64,000 bases of DNA, taken from Pseudomonas silvicola (lineage in GTDB: Bacteria; Pseudomonadota; Gammaproteobacteria; Pseudomonadales; Pseudomonadaceae). Below the pieces are notes generated by a model. It did no database searches. It was not told the DNA's origin and worked only from the letters and a program-made list of their open reading frames with translations. A program made the translations under genes and the position numbers. Shown here piece by piece: positions 35,042 through 44,104 of the stretch. Positions within the stretch are counted from its first letter, which is position 1. Every line of letters begins with the position of its first letter. Where the stretch lies: contig NZ_CP093280.1 of NCBI RefSeq assembly GCF_026651855.1, forward strand, positions 1,094,001 to 1,158,000. Reading direction: 5' to 3'.

Positions 35042-37522
35042 TCAGAACTGGTAGCTCAAGGTAGCGGCGACGTTGCGCTCTTCGCCCACGTAGCAGAAGT
35101 TCAAACTGGCACAGGTGGCCACGTAGTGCTCGTTGGTCACGTTGTTGGCATTGATGCGCAAGTCCAGGCCCTTGAGGCCCAGCTTGCCCAGGTCGTAGCC
35201 CACCGACGCGTCGTACAGGGTATAGGCCGGCACTTTCTCGGTATTCTCGGCATCCGCCCAGCTGTAACCCACGTAGCGCACGCCCGCGCCTAGGCGCAGG
35301 CCGTCAAGCGCGCCGCTGCTGAATGTGTAGTCCGCCCACATGGAGGTCATCTGGCGTGGCGCCTGGGTGGGTGAGTTGCCTTTGTTCTCGATGATGTTGT
35401 CGGCGGTGCTCAGGGTACTGACCATCGACTTCGAGTATTTCAGGTCGGTGAAGGTGTAGCTGCCCAGCAGTTTCAGGTTGTCGGTGACTTGCAGGTGGGC
35501 TTCCAGCTCCACACCCTGGGAACGCACCGCGCCGACGGCACGGTAGAAGTTTTCCTGCGGCAACTTGGTGGCCAGATTCTCCTGGTCGATGCGGAACACC
35601 GAAGCCGTGTAAAGGTTTTCCGAGCCTGGTGGCTGGTACTTCAGGCCCGCTTCCCATTGCTTGCCATCGGTAGGGGGCAAGGGGTTGCCGCTGGCATCGG
35701 AGTAGGAGTTGGGGTTGAACGACTCCGAGTAGCTGATGTAGGGCGCCAGGCCGTTGTCGAACAGGTACAGCACGCCCGCGCGGCTGGTCAGCTTGGTGCG
35801 CTGGTCGCTGATGGTGGTGCCAACGGGGCGGTTGTATTCGGCGATGCGGTTCTCGTCCGAGGTCTTCACCCAGTCCTGGCGCACGCCCAGGGAGAAGCGC
35901 CACTTGTCCAGCTCGATCAGGTCTTGCAGGTACACGCCGGTCTGCTGCAGGCGGCGAAGGTAGCTGGTGGGGCTGTAATAGCTGATGGCGGAATTGCCGT
36001 ACACCGGGTTGAAGGCATCGATGGCTGCCAGCGAGCCACTGGTCCAGTCCACCACCGTCTTGCGCCGCTGGTAATCCACGCCCAGCAGGGTGGTGTGCTT
36101 GGCGGCGCCGGTGAAATACTCGGCTTGCAGCATGTTGTCGATGATGAACGAATGCAGGCGTTCGCTGGCGCCGGAGTAGTAGCGGTTCAGCTCGTTGCTG
36201 GTGGCGCTGGTGTAGCCGTAGCCATAGACCTGGTCCAGGTCGACCTTGGAGTCCAGGTAACGGAAGTTCTGCCGCGCGGTGAAGACGTCGTTGAAGCGGT
36301 GCTCGAACTGGTAGCCGAATGACTGCTGGTCACGGCTGTAATGGTCGATGCCCGGCTCGCCCTCGAAGTAATGCTCGGAAATGCGCTGGCCGTTGCGCGG
36401 GTGCAACACGCCGTCGGCGGGCAGGCCGCCGTGGTAGCCGCCTTCCGGGTCGTGTTGCAGGTAGGCCTGCAGGGTCAGCGAAGTATCCTCATCGAAATCG
36501 ATGCTCAGCGTGGGCGCGATGGCGTAGCGTTTCTCTTCGTTGTGGTCGAACTGCGTGTCGGACTCGTGAGTCAGGCCCGTCACGCGGTAGGCAATGCGCT
36601 TGTCGTCATCCACCGGGCCGCTGAAGTCAAAGCCCACGCCATGCTGGCCCTGGGTGCCGACGGTGGCCTGTATCTCGTGATAGGGCTCGTACAGCGGCTT
36701 TTTGCTGGTCAGTGCCACCAGGCCACCGGGGGAACTGCGCCCGTAGAGCACCGATGAAGGGCCTTTGAGAATGTCGACCCGCTCCAGGAAGTAGGGGTCG
36801 ATCTGCATGGTGCTGTAGGTGCCGCTGTCGCCCATGGACTTGAGGCCATCGATGTAGATGTTGTCCACCGAGCCATCGTTGAAGCCGCGCATGGCCACGT
36901 AGTCATAGCGATGCGTGGCGCCATAGGGGTTGGTCAGCACACCAGGGGTGTAGCGCATGGTCTGGGCGACGGTCTGGGAGCCTTGGTCGTCCATTTGCTG
37001 GCGGGTGACGACCGAGACGCTTTGCGACGTTTCTAGCAAGGCAGTACTGGTCTTGGTGGCGATCTGGCTGTGGGTGGCGTTGTAGCCGTCCATGCTGCCC
37101 AGTGCGTTACCCAGGGCAAAGCCGCGTACGTCGGTGGAAGGCAACGCCATGGCCTGGTCCTGGGTGTCCTGGACCACGAAGCTGGTGCCGTCGCTGCTGC
37201 TGGCCTGCAGGCCGCTGCCGGCCAGCAGGGCGTTCAAGCCCTGGGCGACGCTGAACGTGCCGTGCAGGCCCGGGCTCTGTTTGCCCTGAGTTTGCGCGGG
37301 GGTGGCGGCCAAGGTGATGCCGGCCTGGCGAGCAAACTGATTGAGGGCTTCGCCCAGCGGTCCGGCGGCTACGTCGTAGGGACGGGCGGCGGCCTGTGCG
37401 TCCGGGGCTGCGGCTGCCTGGGCTGCCAGGGGCAGGGTGCCCAGGCCAAGGGCGGTAGACAGCAATGCGGCGCGCACGGCGCTGGGCAGGGAAAGCGGAA
37501 GCGATGGGGTCTTGCCGGTCAT
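35042..37522 (-). CDS. TonB-dependent siderophore receptor with N-terminal signalling domain (FhuA/FiuA-like)
   Basis: 826 residues: signal peptide (about 1-36), STN signalling domain (about 48-115, PLGEALNQFARQAGI), plug domain (about 160-270, LKGPSSVLYGRSSPGG) and a 22-strand barrel ending YQF. The stretch EGGYHGGLPADGVLHPRNGQRI resembles ferrichrome-type receptors, so the ligand may be a hydroxamate, possibly a xenosiderophore; this is a family guess. It follows fecI-fecR on the same strand, so it should signal ligand binding through FecR to FecI. Confidence 0.9.
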   Translation of the reverse strand: MTGKTPSLPLSLPSAVRAALLSTALGLGTLPLAAQAAAAPDAQAAARPYDVAAGPLGEALNQFARQAGITLAATPAQTQGKQSPGLHGTFSVAQGLNALLAGSGLQASSSDGTSFVVQDTQDQAMALPSTDVRGFALGNALGSMDGYNATHSQIATKTSTALLETSQSVSVVTRQQMDDQGSQTVAQTMRYTPGVLTNPYGATHRYDYVAMRGFNDGSVDNIYIDGLKSMGDSGTYSTMQIDPYFLERVDILKGPSSVLYGRSSPGGLVALTSKKPLYEPYHEIQATVGTQGQHGVGFDFSGPVDDDKRIAYRVTGLTHESDTQFDHNEEKRYAIAPTLSIDFDEDTSLTLQAYLQHDPEGGYHGGLPADGVLHPRNGQRISEHYFEGEPGIDHYSRDQQSFGYQFEHRFNDVFTARQNFRYLDSKVDLDQVYGYGYTSATSNELNRYYSGASERLHSFIIDNMLQAEYFTGAAKHTTLLGVDYQRRKTVVDWTSGSLAAIDAFNPVYGNSAISYYSPTSYLRRLQQTGVYLQDLIELDKWRFSLGVRQDWVKTSDENRIAEYNRPVGTTISDQRTKLTSRAGVLYLFDNGLAPYISYSESFNPNSYSDASGNPLPPTDGKQWEAGLKYQPPGSENLYTASVFRIDQENLATKLPQENFYRAVGAVRSQGVELEAHLQVTDNLKLLGSYTFTDLKYSKSMVSTLSTADNIIENKGNSPTQAPRQMTSMWADYTFSSGALDGLRLGAGVRYVGYSWADAENTEKVPAYTLYDASVGYDLGKLGLKGLDLRINANNVTNEHYVATCASLNFCYVGEERNVAATLSYQF

Positions 37523-37671
37523 GATGCGGTTCCGAAACGTGGGGCTTGAACGGGTTAATTACTGTCCAAGCCGAACGGGCCGGCGAAACCCGCCAAAATA
37601 GTCGAGGGGCCATCGCCCCATTCAGCACCGAGCTGCCATGAAGGCAGTGGCTGGCATGGGGCTTGGGGAGG

Positions 37672-38646
37672 CTACACCGACCTTTCCAGGCGCACCCAAT
37701 AGCGGGTGCGGGTATGCAGCCGCACGGGCAGGGTCTGGGGCAGCAGGGCCAGGAGCTTGTCGGTGTCGTCCAGACGAAACACCCCCGACAGCCGCAGCCC
37801 GGCGATGTCCGCGGCGCAACTGAGGTAGCCATGGCGGTAGCGGCCCACTTCTTCGAGGAAGGCTTGCAAGCGCATGTCGCGGGTCACGATCAGACCGTCG
37901 GCCCAGGCGCCCAAGTCCATCTCCGGCACGGCGACCTGCCGCGCGCCGGCGCTATCGACTTGCCAGCTCTGGCCTGCTTGCGCCCAGGCCAGCGCGCCGC
38001 CTGAGGCCGGGTAGATGGCCACCTGACCGCGGGCGACGCTCAGGCGGGTGCAGCCGTCCTGTTGGCGAAGGGCGAAGCGCCCCTGGGAGGCTTCGAACAG
38101 GCCATCACGGTTGTTGACCCGCAACGGCCGGCCTTGCGGGTCTGGCTGGCAGGCCAGCAGTATTTCACCGTGCTTGAGGCTGAGCAGGCGTTGTTGCGCG
38201 CTGAAGCGCAGGTCAACGGCGCTGCGGGTATTGAGCTGCAGCTGCGAGCCGTCCGGCAGGGTAAATGTGCGGCGTTCGCCGAAGCCGGTCGCGTAATCCG
38301 ATGACCACTGCTGCCATTGTTCCAGGTCTTTGCCCAGCCACCCGGCGGCGCCCACCAGGGCAACCACACCCAGCAATTTCAAGGCTTGGCGCCGGCCAAG
38401 GCGCTGGGCACTGTTTTCCAGGGCCAGGCCGGCACCGGGTACGGCGCGGTAGTGGCCGGCCACTTCCTGGGTCAGCGACTGAATGCGCTGCCAGGCCAGC
38501 TCATGACGCTGGTCTGCCGCGCGCCACGTGGCGCATTGGCGCTGTACCCGGGCGTTACCGCCGTCATTGTGCAGGCGCAGCATCCAGTGGATGGCCTGGC
38601 GCACCATCTGCGGGTCTGGCGCAGGGCCGCCGTGGTCACTGTTCAT
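37672..38646 (-). CDS. FecR-family anti-sigma / sigma-regulator
   Basis: 324 residues from the ATG at 38646: a cytoplasmic DUF4880 N-terminus (AIHWMLRLHNDG), a single transmembrane helix (about 93-112, LLGVVALVGAAGWL) and a periplasmic FecR domain (ERRTFTLPDGSQLQLNTRSAVDLRF). It relays receptor state to the ECF sigma factor encoded directly upstream, overlapping it by 11 bases. An in-frame upstream ATG falls inside the sigma gene and is less likely. Confidence 0.92.
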   Translation of the reverse strand: MNSDHGGPAPDPQMVRQAIHWMLRLHNDGGNARVQRQCATWRAADQRHELAWQRIQSLTQEVAGHYRAVPGAGLALENSAQRLGRRQALKLLGVVALVGAAGWLGKDLEQWQQWSSDYATGFGERRTFTLPDGSQLQLNTRSAVDLRFSAQQRLLSLKHGEILLACQPDPQGRPLRVNNRDGLFEASQGRFALRQQDGCTRLSVARGQVAIYPASGGALAWAQAGQSWQVDSAGARQVAVPEMDLGAWADGLIVTRDMRLQAFLEEVGRYRHGYLSCAADIAGLRLSGVFRLDDTDKLLALLPQTLPVRLHTRTRYWVRLERSV

Positions 38647-39136
38647 AGCGCAGCAGGTAGCAATGGAACAGGGCATCGGCCACATAGCGCTCCACCGAGC
38701 GCAGGGACACGCCCAATTGCGCGGCGATATCCTTGTGGGGCATGCCTTCGCACTGGGATAGCAGGAAGGCTTTGCGCACCTTGGGCTTGAGCCCGTCCAG
38801 CAGGCGCGCGATATGTTCCAGCAACTCCAGTAGCAAGGCGCGGGTTTCCAGGCTCGGAGCTTCGGCGGCGGGCAGTAGGGCGATGGTTTCCAGGTAGGCG
38901 CGGTGCAGTTCTTCGCGGCGCCAATGGTCGATCACCAAGCCCCGGGCGATAGTGCGCAGGAACGCACGGGGGGCGCTCAGTTCAAGGCGTTCAGTGCGTT
39001 GCAGCAGGCGCAGGAAGGTGTCCTGGGCCAGGTCCGCGGCATCGGCCGCGTTGCCCAGGTGGCTGCGCAGCCAGGTGTTGAGCCAGCCGTGATGGGCGCG
39101 GTAGAGCGAACCCACGGCGAATTCTTGTGAGGACAT
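38636..39136 (-). CDS. ECF sigma factor, FecI family
   Basis: 166 residues from the ATG at 39136 (MSSQEFAVGSLYRAHHGWL). Region 2 has AADLAQDTFLRLLQR and APRAFLRTIARGLVIDHWRR; region 4 has the helix-turn-helix CEGMPHKDIAAQLGVSLRSVERYVADAL. It should drive the receptor gene when FecR signals. A Fur-box-like sequence lies 26 bases upstream, so expression is likely iron-repressed. An ATG eight codons upstream overlaps that region and is less likely. Confidence 0.92.
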   Translation of the reverse strand: MSSQEFAVGSLYRAHHGWLNTWLRSHLGNAADAADLAQDTFLRLLQRTERLELSAPRAFLRTIARGLVIDHWRREELHRAYLETIALLPAAEAPSLETRALLLELLEHIARLLDGLKPKVRKAFLLSQCEGMPHKDIAAQLGVSLRSVERYVADALFHCYLLRYEQ

Positions 39137-39161
39137 GGGATGCGCCGCGCAAGACTGCATG

Positions 39162-39180
39162 AATGATAATTAGTCTTATT
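39162..39180 (-). promoter_or_regulatory. Candidate Fur box upstream of fecI-like gene
   Basis: The 19-mer AATGATAATTAGTCTTATT is AT-rich and largely palindromic, close to GATAATGATAATCATTATC. Its position, immediately upstream of an iron-starvation sigma gene, fits Fur control. Confidence 0.6.
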
Positions 39181-39229
39181 TTCATGAAGCCTTGTACATT
39201 TTGCAACACTGGCTACACACAGGCTGGGG

Positions 39230-39263
39230 TGTGGGACCGGTTGGGTGGCCAACCGGTCCCACA
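39230..39263. repeat. Perfect 15-bp intergenic hairpin between fecI and mgoD
   Basis: TGTGGGACCGGTTGG and CCAACCGGTCCCACA pair perfectly around GTGG. It lies downstream of mgoD (16 bases after its stop) and upstream of the fecI gene. It probably terminates the mgo transcript and insulates the iron genes. The TGTGGGA...TCCCACA ends are typical of Pseudomonas intergenic hairpins. Confidence 0.6.
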
Positions 39264-39279
39264 GGGTTAGAGCTTCGGG

Positions 39280-39750
39280 TTAGCTGAACAGGTTGCGCAC
39301 ATTGTTCATGGCGTCATCGGCGAAGCCTTGCAGGAACGCCTCGAAAGCCGGCAGGGCCTGGGCGCCGCCCTCCCAGGGCTCGCCCTGGATGGTCCATTTT
39401 GCTTCGCTGGTGTTGTCAGGTTTGGCCGTGACCTCCATGGCTGCCCACAGGTTGCCGATGTTCAGGGTGGTGTAGATCAGGCTCCAGGTCATGCGGCGGG
39501 CCTGGTCATCGTGGCTGTTGAGTTGCTCGATGACGATGTTCTCGCCGTCGCGAAAGAACTTCTTGCGAACCGAGCGCACGCCGCTGCCGGTCATTTCGAT
39601 GCGTTCCAGGGCCGGTATGAATTTATCGAAACCGGCGAAGTTGCCCACTACTTTCCAGACGCTGTCGGCGGGCGCGGCGATGTTGACCGCGGCGGTGACG
39701 GTGCAGCCCTGAGGGTTGCGTACAAGGGTATCGGGGGTCAGTGCGTTCAT
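39280..39750 (-). CDS. mgoD: SRPBCC / polyketide-cyclase-like protein MgoD (PvfD)
   Basis: 156 residues of the START/Bet v1-like fold: VNIAAPADSVWKVVGNFAGFDKFIPALERIEMTG is the typical N-terminal strand-helix region. It is the last gene of the cluster and matches position, size and family of mgoD/pvfD in P. syringae and P. entomophila. Its exact step is not settled; it may assist cyclisation or release of the product. 25 bp separate it from mgoA. The RBS is AAGGAGAAACACC. Confidence 0.85.
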   Translation of the reverse strand: MNALTPDTLVRNPQGCTVTAAVNIAAPADSVWKVVGNFAGFDKFIPALERIEMTGSGVRSVRKKFFRDGENIVIEQLNSHDDQARRMTWSLIYTTLNIGNLWAAMEVTAKPDNTSEAKWTIQGEPWEGGAQALPAFEAFLQGFADDAMNNVRNLFS

Positions 39751-39775
39751 GGTGTTTCTCCTTGGGTAGGGTTGT

Positions 39776-42700
39776 TCAGATGAACTGGATTTCTTTCAGG
39801 TACGCGCAACCCTTGCGCAGTAGCGCCGGAGTCTTGCTGGGGTAGCGCTCGCCCATGCGTTGCACGCCGCTGCGGGCATTGCCATGGTCGATGCGCGAGA
39901 TGTCGCCGATGTCTTCCTCGAAGCCATCCAGATAGAAGCCCAGCACCCCGAACAGGGCGTTGTCGGCGTCCACGCGCCCCAGTTGCCGTTGCCACTGGGC
40001 CACGCTGACGAGCTCGAAGTCCCGGCCCGCTTCGCGAAAGGCATCCACATAACTGGCCCAGCTCAGCGGTTCAGGGTTGTGCAGGTTGAACACCGCCCGC
40101 GCCGGTTGGTAGCGGCTGGCGTGGAAGGCCAGGAAGCGCGCGAGGAAATCCACCGGCATCAGGTCGAAGTTGAGGTCCAGCGCTGGCACCTGGCCCAGTT
40201 GCAGCGAGCCTTTGAGCATTAGCATCAGGCGGTTCTTGTGGGGCTGGCAGACCCCGGTGCGGCTGTTGAAGGTGATGTTTCCGGGCCGGTAGAGGTTGGC
40301 CCACACCCCGGCCTCCCGGGCGCGCTGAATAATTCGCTCGGCTACCCATTTCGACAGGTTGTAGCCATTGCGAATGTAGATGGGCGGGGTATCGGCCGGC
40401 GGTTCTTCCAGCACGTTACCGTTGACGTCGACAACGCTGGAGGCCGATAGGGTGGAGACGAAGTTGAAGATCTTCTTGCGCCGCCCTTCGCACAGGCGCA
40501 GGCAATGGAACACCGGCTCGACGTTGGTGGCGGCCAGCGCTTCGTAATCCAGCACGTGGTTGACCTGCGCTGCGTTATGAATCAGCGCGCCGTAGTGGGC
40601 GTCGATTTCTTCGTACAACGCGTCGCTCAGCCCCAATCGCGGTTGGGTGATGTCGGCGGCGTGTACCCGCACCCTGCTGAGGTCAAGGTGTTCCAGCCGG
40701 TTCTCCACCAGCGCCTGTTGGAAACGCTCGCTGGCGCTGAGCCCCGGTTGGGCCCTGACCAGGCAGGCGACCTCGCTGGCCCCCCACGCCAACAGGGCCT
40801 GGACGATGTGCACGCCCAGAAAGCTGTTCGCCCCGGTGACGATGACCTTGTGCACGTCGCCCATGTGTTCGACGGGCAAGGGTGTGAGGTTCAGTTCGCG
40901 GAATGCATCGGCCAGTGCCCGTGGGCTGACCTGGCGCAGCTGGTCCTCGACGCCATCGATCAGTTCGGCAAGACGCTTGAGGGTGGGCTGCTCGATAAAG
41001 CGGTTGATCGGAATGCCCGTGCCGAAACGCTCACGGATCTGTACCAGCATCTGCGACAGCAAAATGGAGTGGCCGCCCAGGTTGAAGAAGCTGTGATCAG
41101 TGCCGATGGCCTCGGCAGGCAATTCCAGCAGTTCGCTCCACAGGGCCAGCAGTTGGGTTTCGGTGGCATTGGCCGGCCTTTCGTGGGCTTGGGCGTGGGC
41201 TTGAGGCAGGGTGAGCAGGGCTCGGCGGTCGACCTTGCCATTGGCGGTGGCGGGCAGCACGGTCAGTTCGGTGTAGTGCAGTGGCCGCATGTAGTCGGCC
41301 AGGTGGGCCTGGGCATGGGCCTGCAGGTTGGCCAGCGCCTGCCCGTCACCTGCCCGGGGCTGGGCGACGAAGGCCAGTAGCCGGTGTTGTGGGTCGACGG
41401 CCACGGCTACCTGGGCGAACTGGCCACTGGCACGCAGGCAGTATTCCACTTCTTCCGGTTCGACCCGAAAACCACGGATCTTCACCTGGTTGTCACGCCG
41501 CCCACTCAGGACGATGCCCTGTTCAGCCCATTGGCCGATGTCTCCAGTGCGGTAGGCCGCCACGCTACGCCCATCGGGAAGGTTCAGGGTGACGAAGCGC
41601 TCGGCGCTCAGTTGCGGGTTGTTGAGGTAACCCAGGCCCACACCGGCACCGGTTATGTAGAGCTCGCCTGGTGTGTGGTCAGCGACCGGCCAGCCCTGGT
41701 CATCGAGGATCAGCAGCTGGGTATTGGCGATCGGCCCACCGATCTGCCGCGGGTTGTCGCCAACGTGCATGCGCCGGGTAGTGGCAAGCACCGTGGTTTC
41801 GGTCGGGCCGTAGATGTTGTGGAACTGGCAGCGGCCGGCGAAGTTCGCCAGCACCGCCGGCTCGCACACGTCACCCCCCGTGATCAGGTGCCGCAAGGCC
41901 AGTGGCGCTGTGGGCGGCAGAATGCTCAGCAGGGCGGGGGGCAGGAACGCGTGGCTGACTGCCTGGGCATTGAGCAGTTCGATCAATTGCGCGGGGTCGC
42001 GGCGCTGGTCCGGGGTGGGTACGACCAGTGTCGCTCCCGCGGCGAAGGTGGGCAGCATGTCGAGCAGCGAGGCATCGAAACCAATGGTGGAGAATTGCAG
42101 CACACGGCTGTTGTGGGTGAGTTCCACGTGCCCCCGGTACCAGGCCTGGAAGTGGTTGAGGTTGGCATGGCTGAGCAGCACGCCCTTGGGCTGCCCGCTG
42201 GTGCCGGAGGTGTAGACGGCCACCGCGGGTGACTGCCCTTGTACGGGTTGGTCGAACCAGTGGCTGCCGGGAGCGGCAGGTTTGATATCGTCCACCCGCA
42301 GCGCCTGCATGCCGTCGAGGCTGAACGGCGCTGGCCCGCTATGCAACAACAGGCTGGCCTGCGCATTTTCAGCAATGGCGCGCAGGCGCTGCGGGGGATG
42401 ACTGGGGTCCATCGGCAGGTACACGGCACCGCTGCCGAGAACCGCCAGCAGGCTGGCGTAGAGTTCGACCGACTTTTCCAGGCACACACCGATCACCCCT
42501 CCGCCTGCCGGCAGGGCGGCACGAATCGCTGCCGCCTGCTGCTGCAACTGGCCGTAACTCACCACCCTGTCGGCCAGTTGCAGCGCCGTGCGCCCGGTAT
42601 TCAGGCGCAGGCTGGCGTGCAACTGCTCCAGCAGCGACGGCAGTTGTTCATCCAGCAGGTGTGGCGCGTTGTTCTGGTTCAGGCGATGTTCGAACGCCAG

Positions 42701-43159
42701 GGGTTCGATTGCATCGAGGCCTTGTTGCCGGCCCAGCCCTGCTGCGTCGCACACGGCGCGCTGGGCGAAGTGCTGCGGGTCGCGGGAAAAGCGGGTGATC
42801 TCCAGGCTCATGCGCTCCAGCAGGCTTTGCTCGACGCCGGCGCGCAGTGCTTCGCCGTTGCCCGACGTCGCTGCCGCCAGCGCCTGGCAGATGACCAGGC
42901 GCTGCGCCTGGGCCGTGCCGGCCCAGCATTGCCATTGCACCCGGGGAAGATTGCCGCTGCCCGGCTCCAGGCACAGGCGCAAACCCAGGTGCAGGCAGCG
43001 AGGCGGGGTAGCCGGAAGGGCCTGGCCACTGCCGTCCTCGATGAGCACATCGGGCTGTTCACAGGTTGGGCTTACTTGGTGCCCATACTCTTGCAGTACC
43101 GTGCCCAGTGCGTGCAAGGCACGGCTGGAACCATACAGGATGATCTGCAGACGTCTCAT
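39776..43159 (-). CDS. mgoA: NRPS MgoA (PvfC): adenylation-thiolation-reductase, with unusual N-terminal region
   Basis: 1127 residues. Residues 1 to about 180 match no standard NRPS domain I recognise; no condensation domain HHxxxDG is present. The A domain (about 185-650) has YTSGTSGQPKG (316-326), FDAS (361-364), GPTETT (451-456), YRTGD (536-540) and NGKVDR (640-645). The carrier domain (about 665-735) has the phosphopantetheine Ser698 in LGGHS. The C-terminal reductase (about 770-1127) has TGANSFLG (775-782) and Y933-x3-K937, so the product would leave as an aldehyde or alcohol. By-eye specificity residues read D-A-L-F-I-G-I-V-L-K, compatible with a branched aliphatic amino acid. The architecture matches mgoA/pvfC, which activates Val or Leu. 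Start ATG follows AAGGAGA. Confidence 0.9.
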   Translation of the reverse strand: MRRLQIILYGSSRALHALGTVLQEYGHQVSPTCEQPDVLIEDGSGQALPATPPRCLHLGLRLCLEPGSGNLPRVQWQCWAGTAQAQRLVICQALAAATSGNGEALRAGVEQSLLERMSLEITRFSRDPQHFAQRAVCDAAGLGRQQGLDAIEPLAFEHRLNQNNAPHLLDEQLPSLLEQLHASLRLNTGRTALQLADRVVSYGQLQQQAAAIRAALPAGGGVIGVCLEKSVELYASLLAVLGSGAVYLPMDPSHPPQRLRAIAENAQASLLLHSGPAPFSLDGMQALRVDDIKPAAPGSHWFDQPVQGQSPAVAVYTSGTSGQPKGVLLSHANLNHFQAWYRGHVELTHNSRVLQFSTIGFDASLLDMLPTFAAGATLVVPTPDQRRDPAQLIELLNAQAVSHAFLPPALLSILPPTAPLALRHLITGGDVCEPAVLANFAGRCQFHNIYGPTETTVLATTRRMHVGDNPRQIGGPIANTQLLILDDQGWPVADHTPGELYITGAGVGLGYLNNPQLSAERFVTLNLPDGRSVAAYRTGDIGQWAEQGIVLSGRRDNQVKIRGFRVEPEEVEYCLRASGQFAQVAVAVDPQHRLLAFVAQPRAGDGQALANLQAHAQAHLADYMRPLHYTELTVLPATANGKVDRRALLTLPQAHAQAHERPANATETQLLALWSELLELPAEAIGTDHSFFNLGGHSILLSQMLVQIRERFGTGIPINRFIEQPTLKRLAELIDGVEDQLRQVSPRALADAFRELNLTPLPVEHMGDVHKVIVTGANSFLGVHIVQALLAWGASEVACLVRAQPGLSASERFQQALVENRLEHLDLSRVRVHAADITQPRLGLSDALYEEIDAHYGALIHNAAQVNHVLDYEALAATNVEPVFHCLRLCEGRRKKIFNFVSTLSASSVVDVNGNVLEEPPADTPPIYIRNGYNLSKWVAERIIQRAREAGVWANLYRPGNITFNSRTGVCQPHKNRLMLMLKGSLQLGQVPALDLNFDLMPVDFLARFLAFHASRYQPARAVFNLHNPEPLSWASYVDAFREAGRDFELVSVAQWQRQLGRVDADNALFGVLGFYLDGFEEDIGDISRIDHGNARSGVQRMGERYPSKTPALLRKGCAYLKEIQFI

Positions 43160-43174
43160 TGTCTTCTCCTTGAA

Positions 43175-44104
43175 TCAAGCCAGGTAGGCAGCCAGGGAAT
43201 CGCTTACGCAAGGGCTGTCGAGCATCGAACTGCCTTTGAAAAAGCGCAGGATGTTGCCCAGCAGCGGGTGTTGAGCATTGATCGGAAATGCCAGGCTCTG
43301 GGCTTCTTCGCCCAGGACCCGGCGCACGGCCGGGTCGGGGTGCAGGTGCTCGATCAAGGCCAGGTCAAAGGCTTTCTGGATGTCATTGGTCAAATAACGT
43401 TCGATAAACACTGGCAGCATCCTGGCCATCGCTGCCCGGTCGCTGGCGCAGGCGCCTTGCCAGTAGATGCGCACCAGCCTCGTCCAGAAGGTCGAGTGGC
43501 GACCCTCATCCAGCAGGTGGTCGGCCATCAGGCCCTTGACCGAGTCCTTGACCGTGTCGTCGCGGGCGAACGCAGCCACATCGTTGGTCAGGGTGTTCTC
43601 GGCGATTGCCACGCAGATCAGTTCCGCCGCTGGCCGCAGTGCCGCTGGTACCTGCGCCAGCGCCGCTGGTATCGCCCTGCTGAGCTCGATCTCGGCGGGC
43701 AGGGCAATGGGCTCGATGCCGGTCAGTTCGATGGTCTGCTGCATGAAGTCCATGGCCACCAGTGCGTGGTAGTCCTCATCCACGACCACGGTCATCGCGT
43801 CGTAGCGGCAGGCAAAGGGGTAGTCGAGGGGAAAGCGGCCGCGGGCGATGCTGCTGGCCGTTCGGTTGACGATTTCAGTCTCGAAAATCACCACGTCATG
43901 AATGAATTTGTAGAGGCTTTGCACCAGGGCGAAATCGCGCTGGTGCGGGCACTCCCGCAGAAACGTGGCACCCAGCACCAGCGGCTGGCGGCTGAGGGGG
44001 TAGATCAGGCGCTCGTCGTCTTCCACACGCCGTCGCGGACGGGTGCGAATGGTGGCGCGGTCTTCCCACGCGTCAGCGAATGAGCGGTAGTCGGCGGCGT
44101 TCAT
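43175..44104 (-). CDS. mgoC: AurF-like diiron N-oxygenase MgoC (PvfB)
   Basis: 309 residues of the p-aminobenzoate N-oxygenase (AurF) family. Candidate diiron ligands are all visible: E75/E77 (FETEI), E110-x2-H113 (DEDYHAL), E169 (AIAENT), H196 and E200-x2-H203 (HLLDEGRHS). In the mgo/pvf pathway the enzyme oxidises the amino acid nitrogen. I start at the ATG at 44104 (MNAADYRSF), which overlaps the mgoB stop by ATGA; a longer frame upstream lies inside mgoB. 15 bp before mgoA. Confidence 0.9.
   Translation of the reverse strand: MNAADYRSFADAWEDRATIRTRPRRRVEDDERLIYPLSRQPLVLGATFLRECPHQRDFALVQSLYKFIHDVVIFETEIVNRTASSIARGRFPLDYPFACRYDAMTVVVDEDYHALVAMDFMQQTIELTGIEPIALPAEIELSRAIPAALAQVPAALRPAAELICVAIAENTLTNDVAAFARDDTVKDSVKGLMADHLLDEGRHSTFWTRLVRIYWQGACASDRAAMARMLPVFIERYLTNDIQKAFDLALIEHLHPDPAVRRVLGEEAQSLAFPINAQHPLLGNILRFFKGSSMLDSPCVSDSLAAYLA

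Noticed and set aside
42239-44083. Plus-strand open frame of 614 codons
   Set aside because: Antisense to mgoA and mgoC, both with clear motifs.
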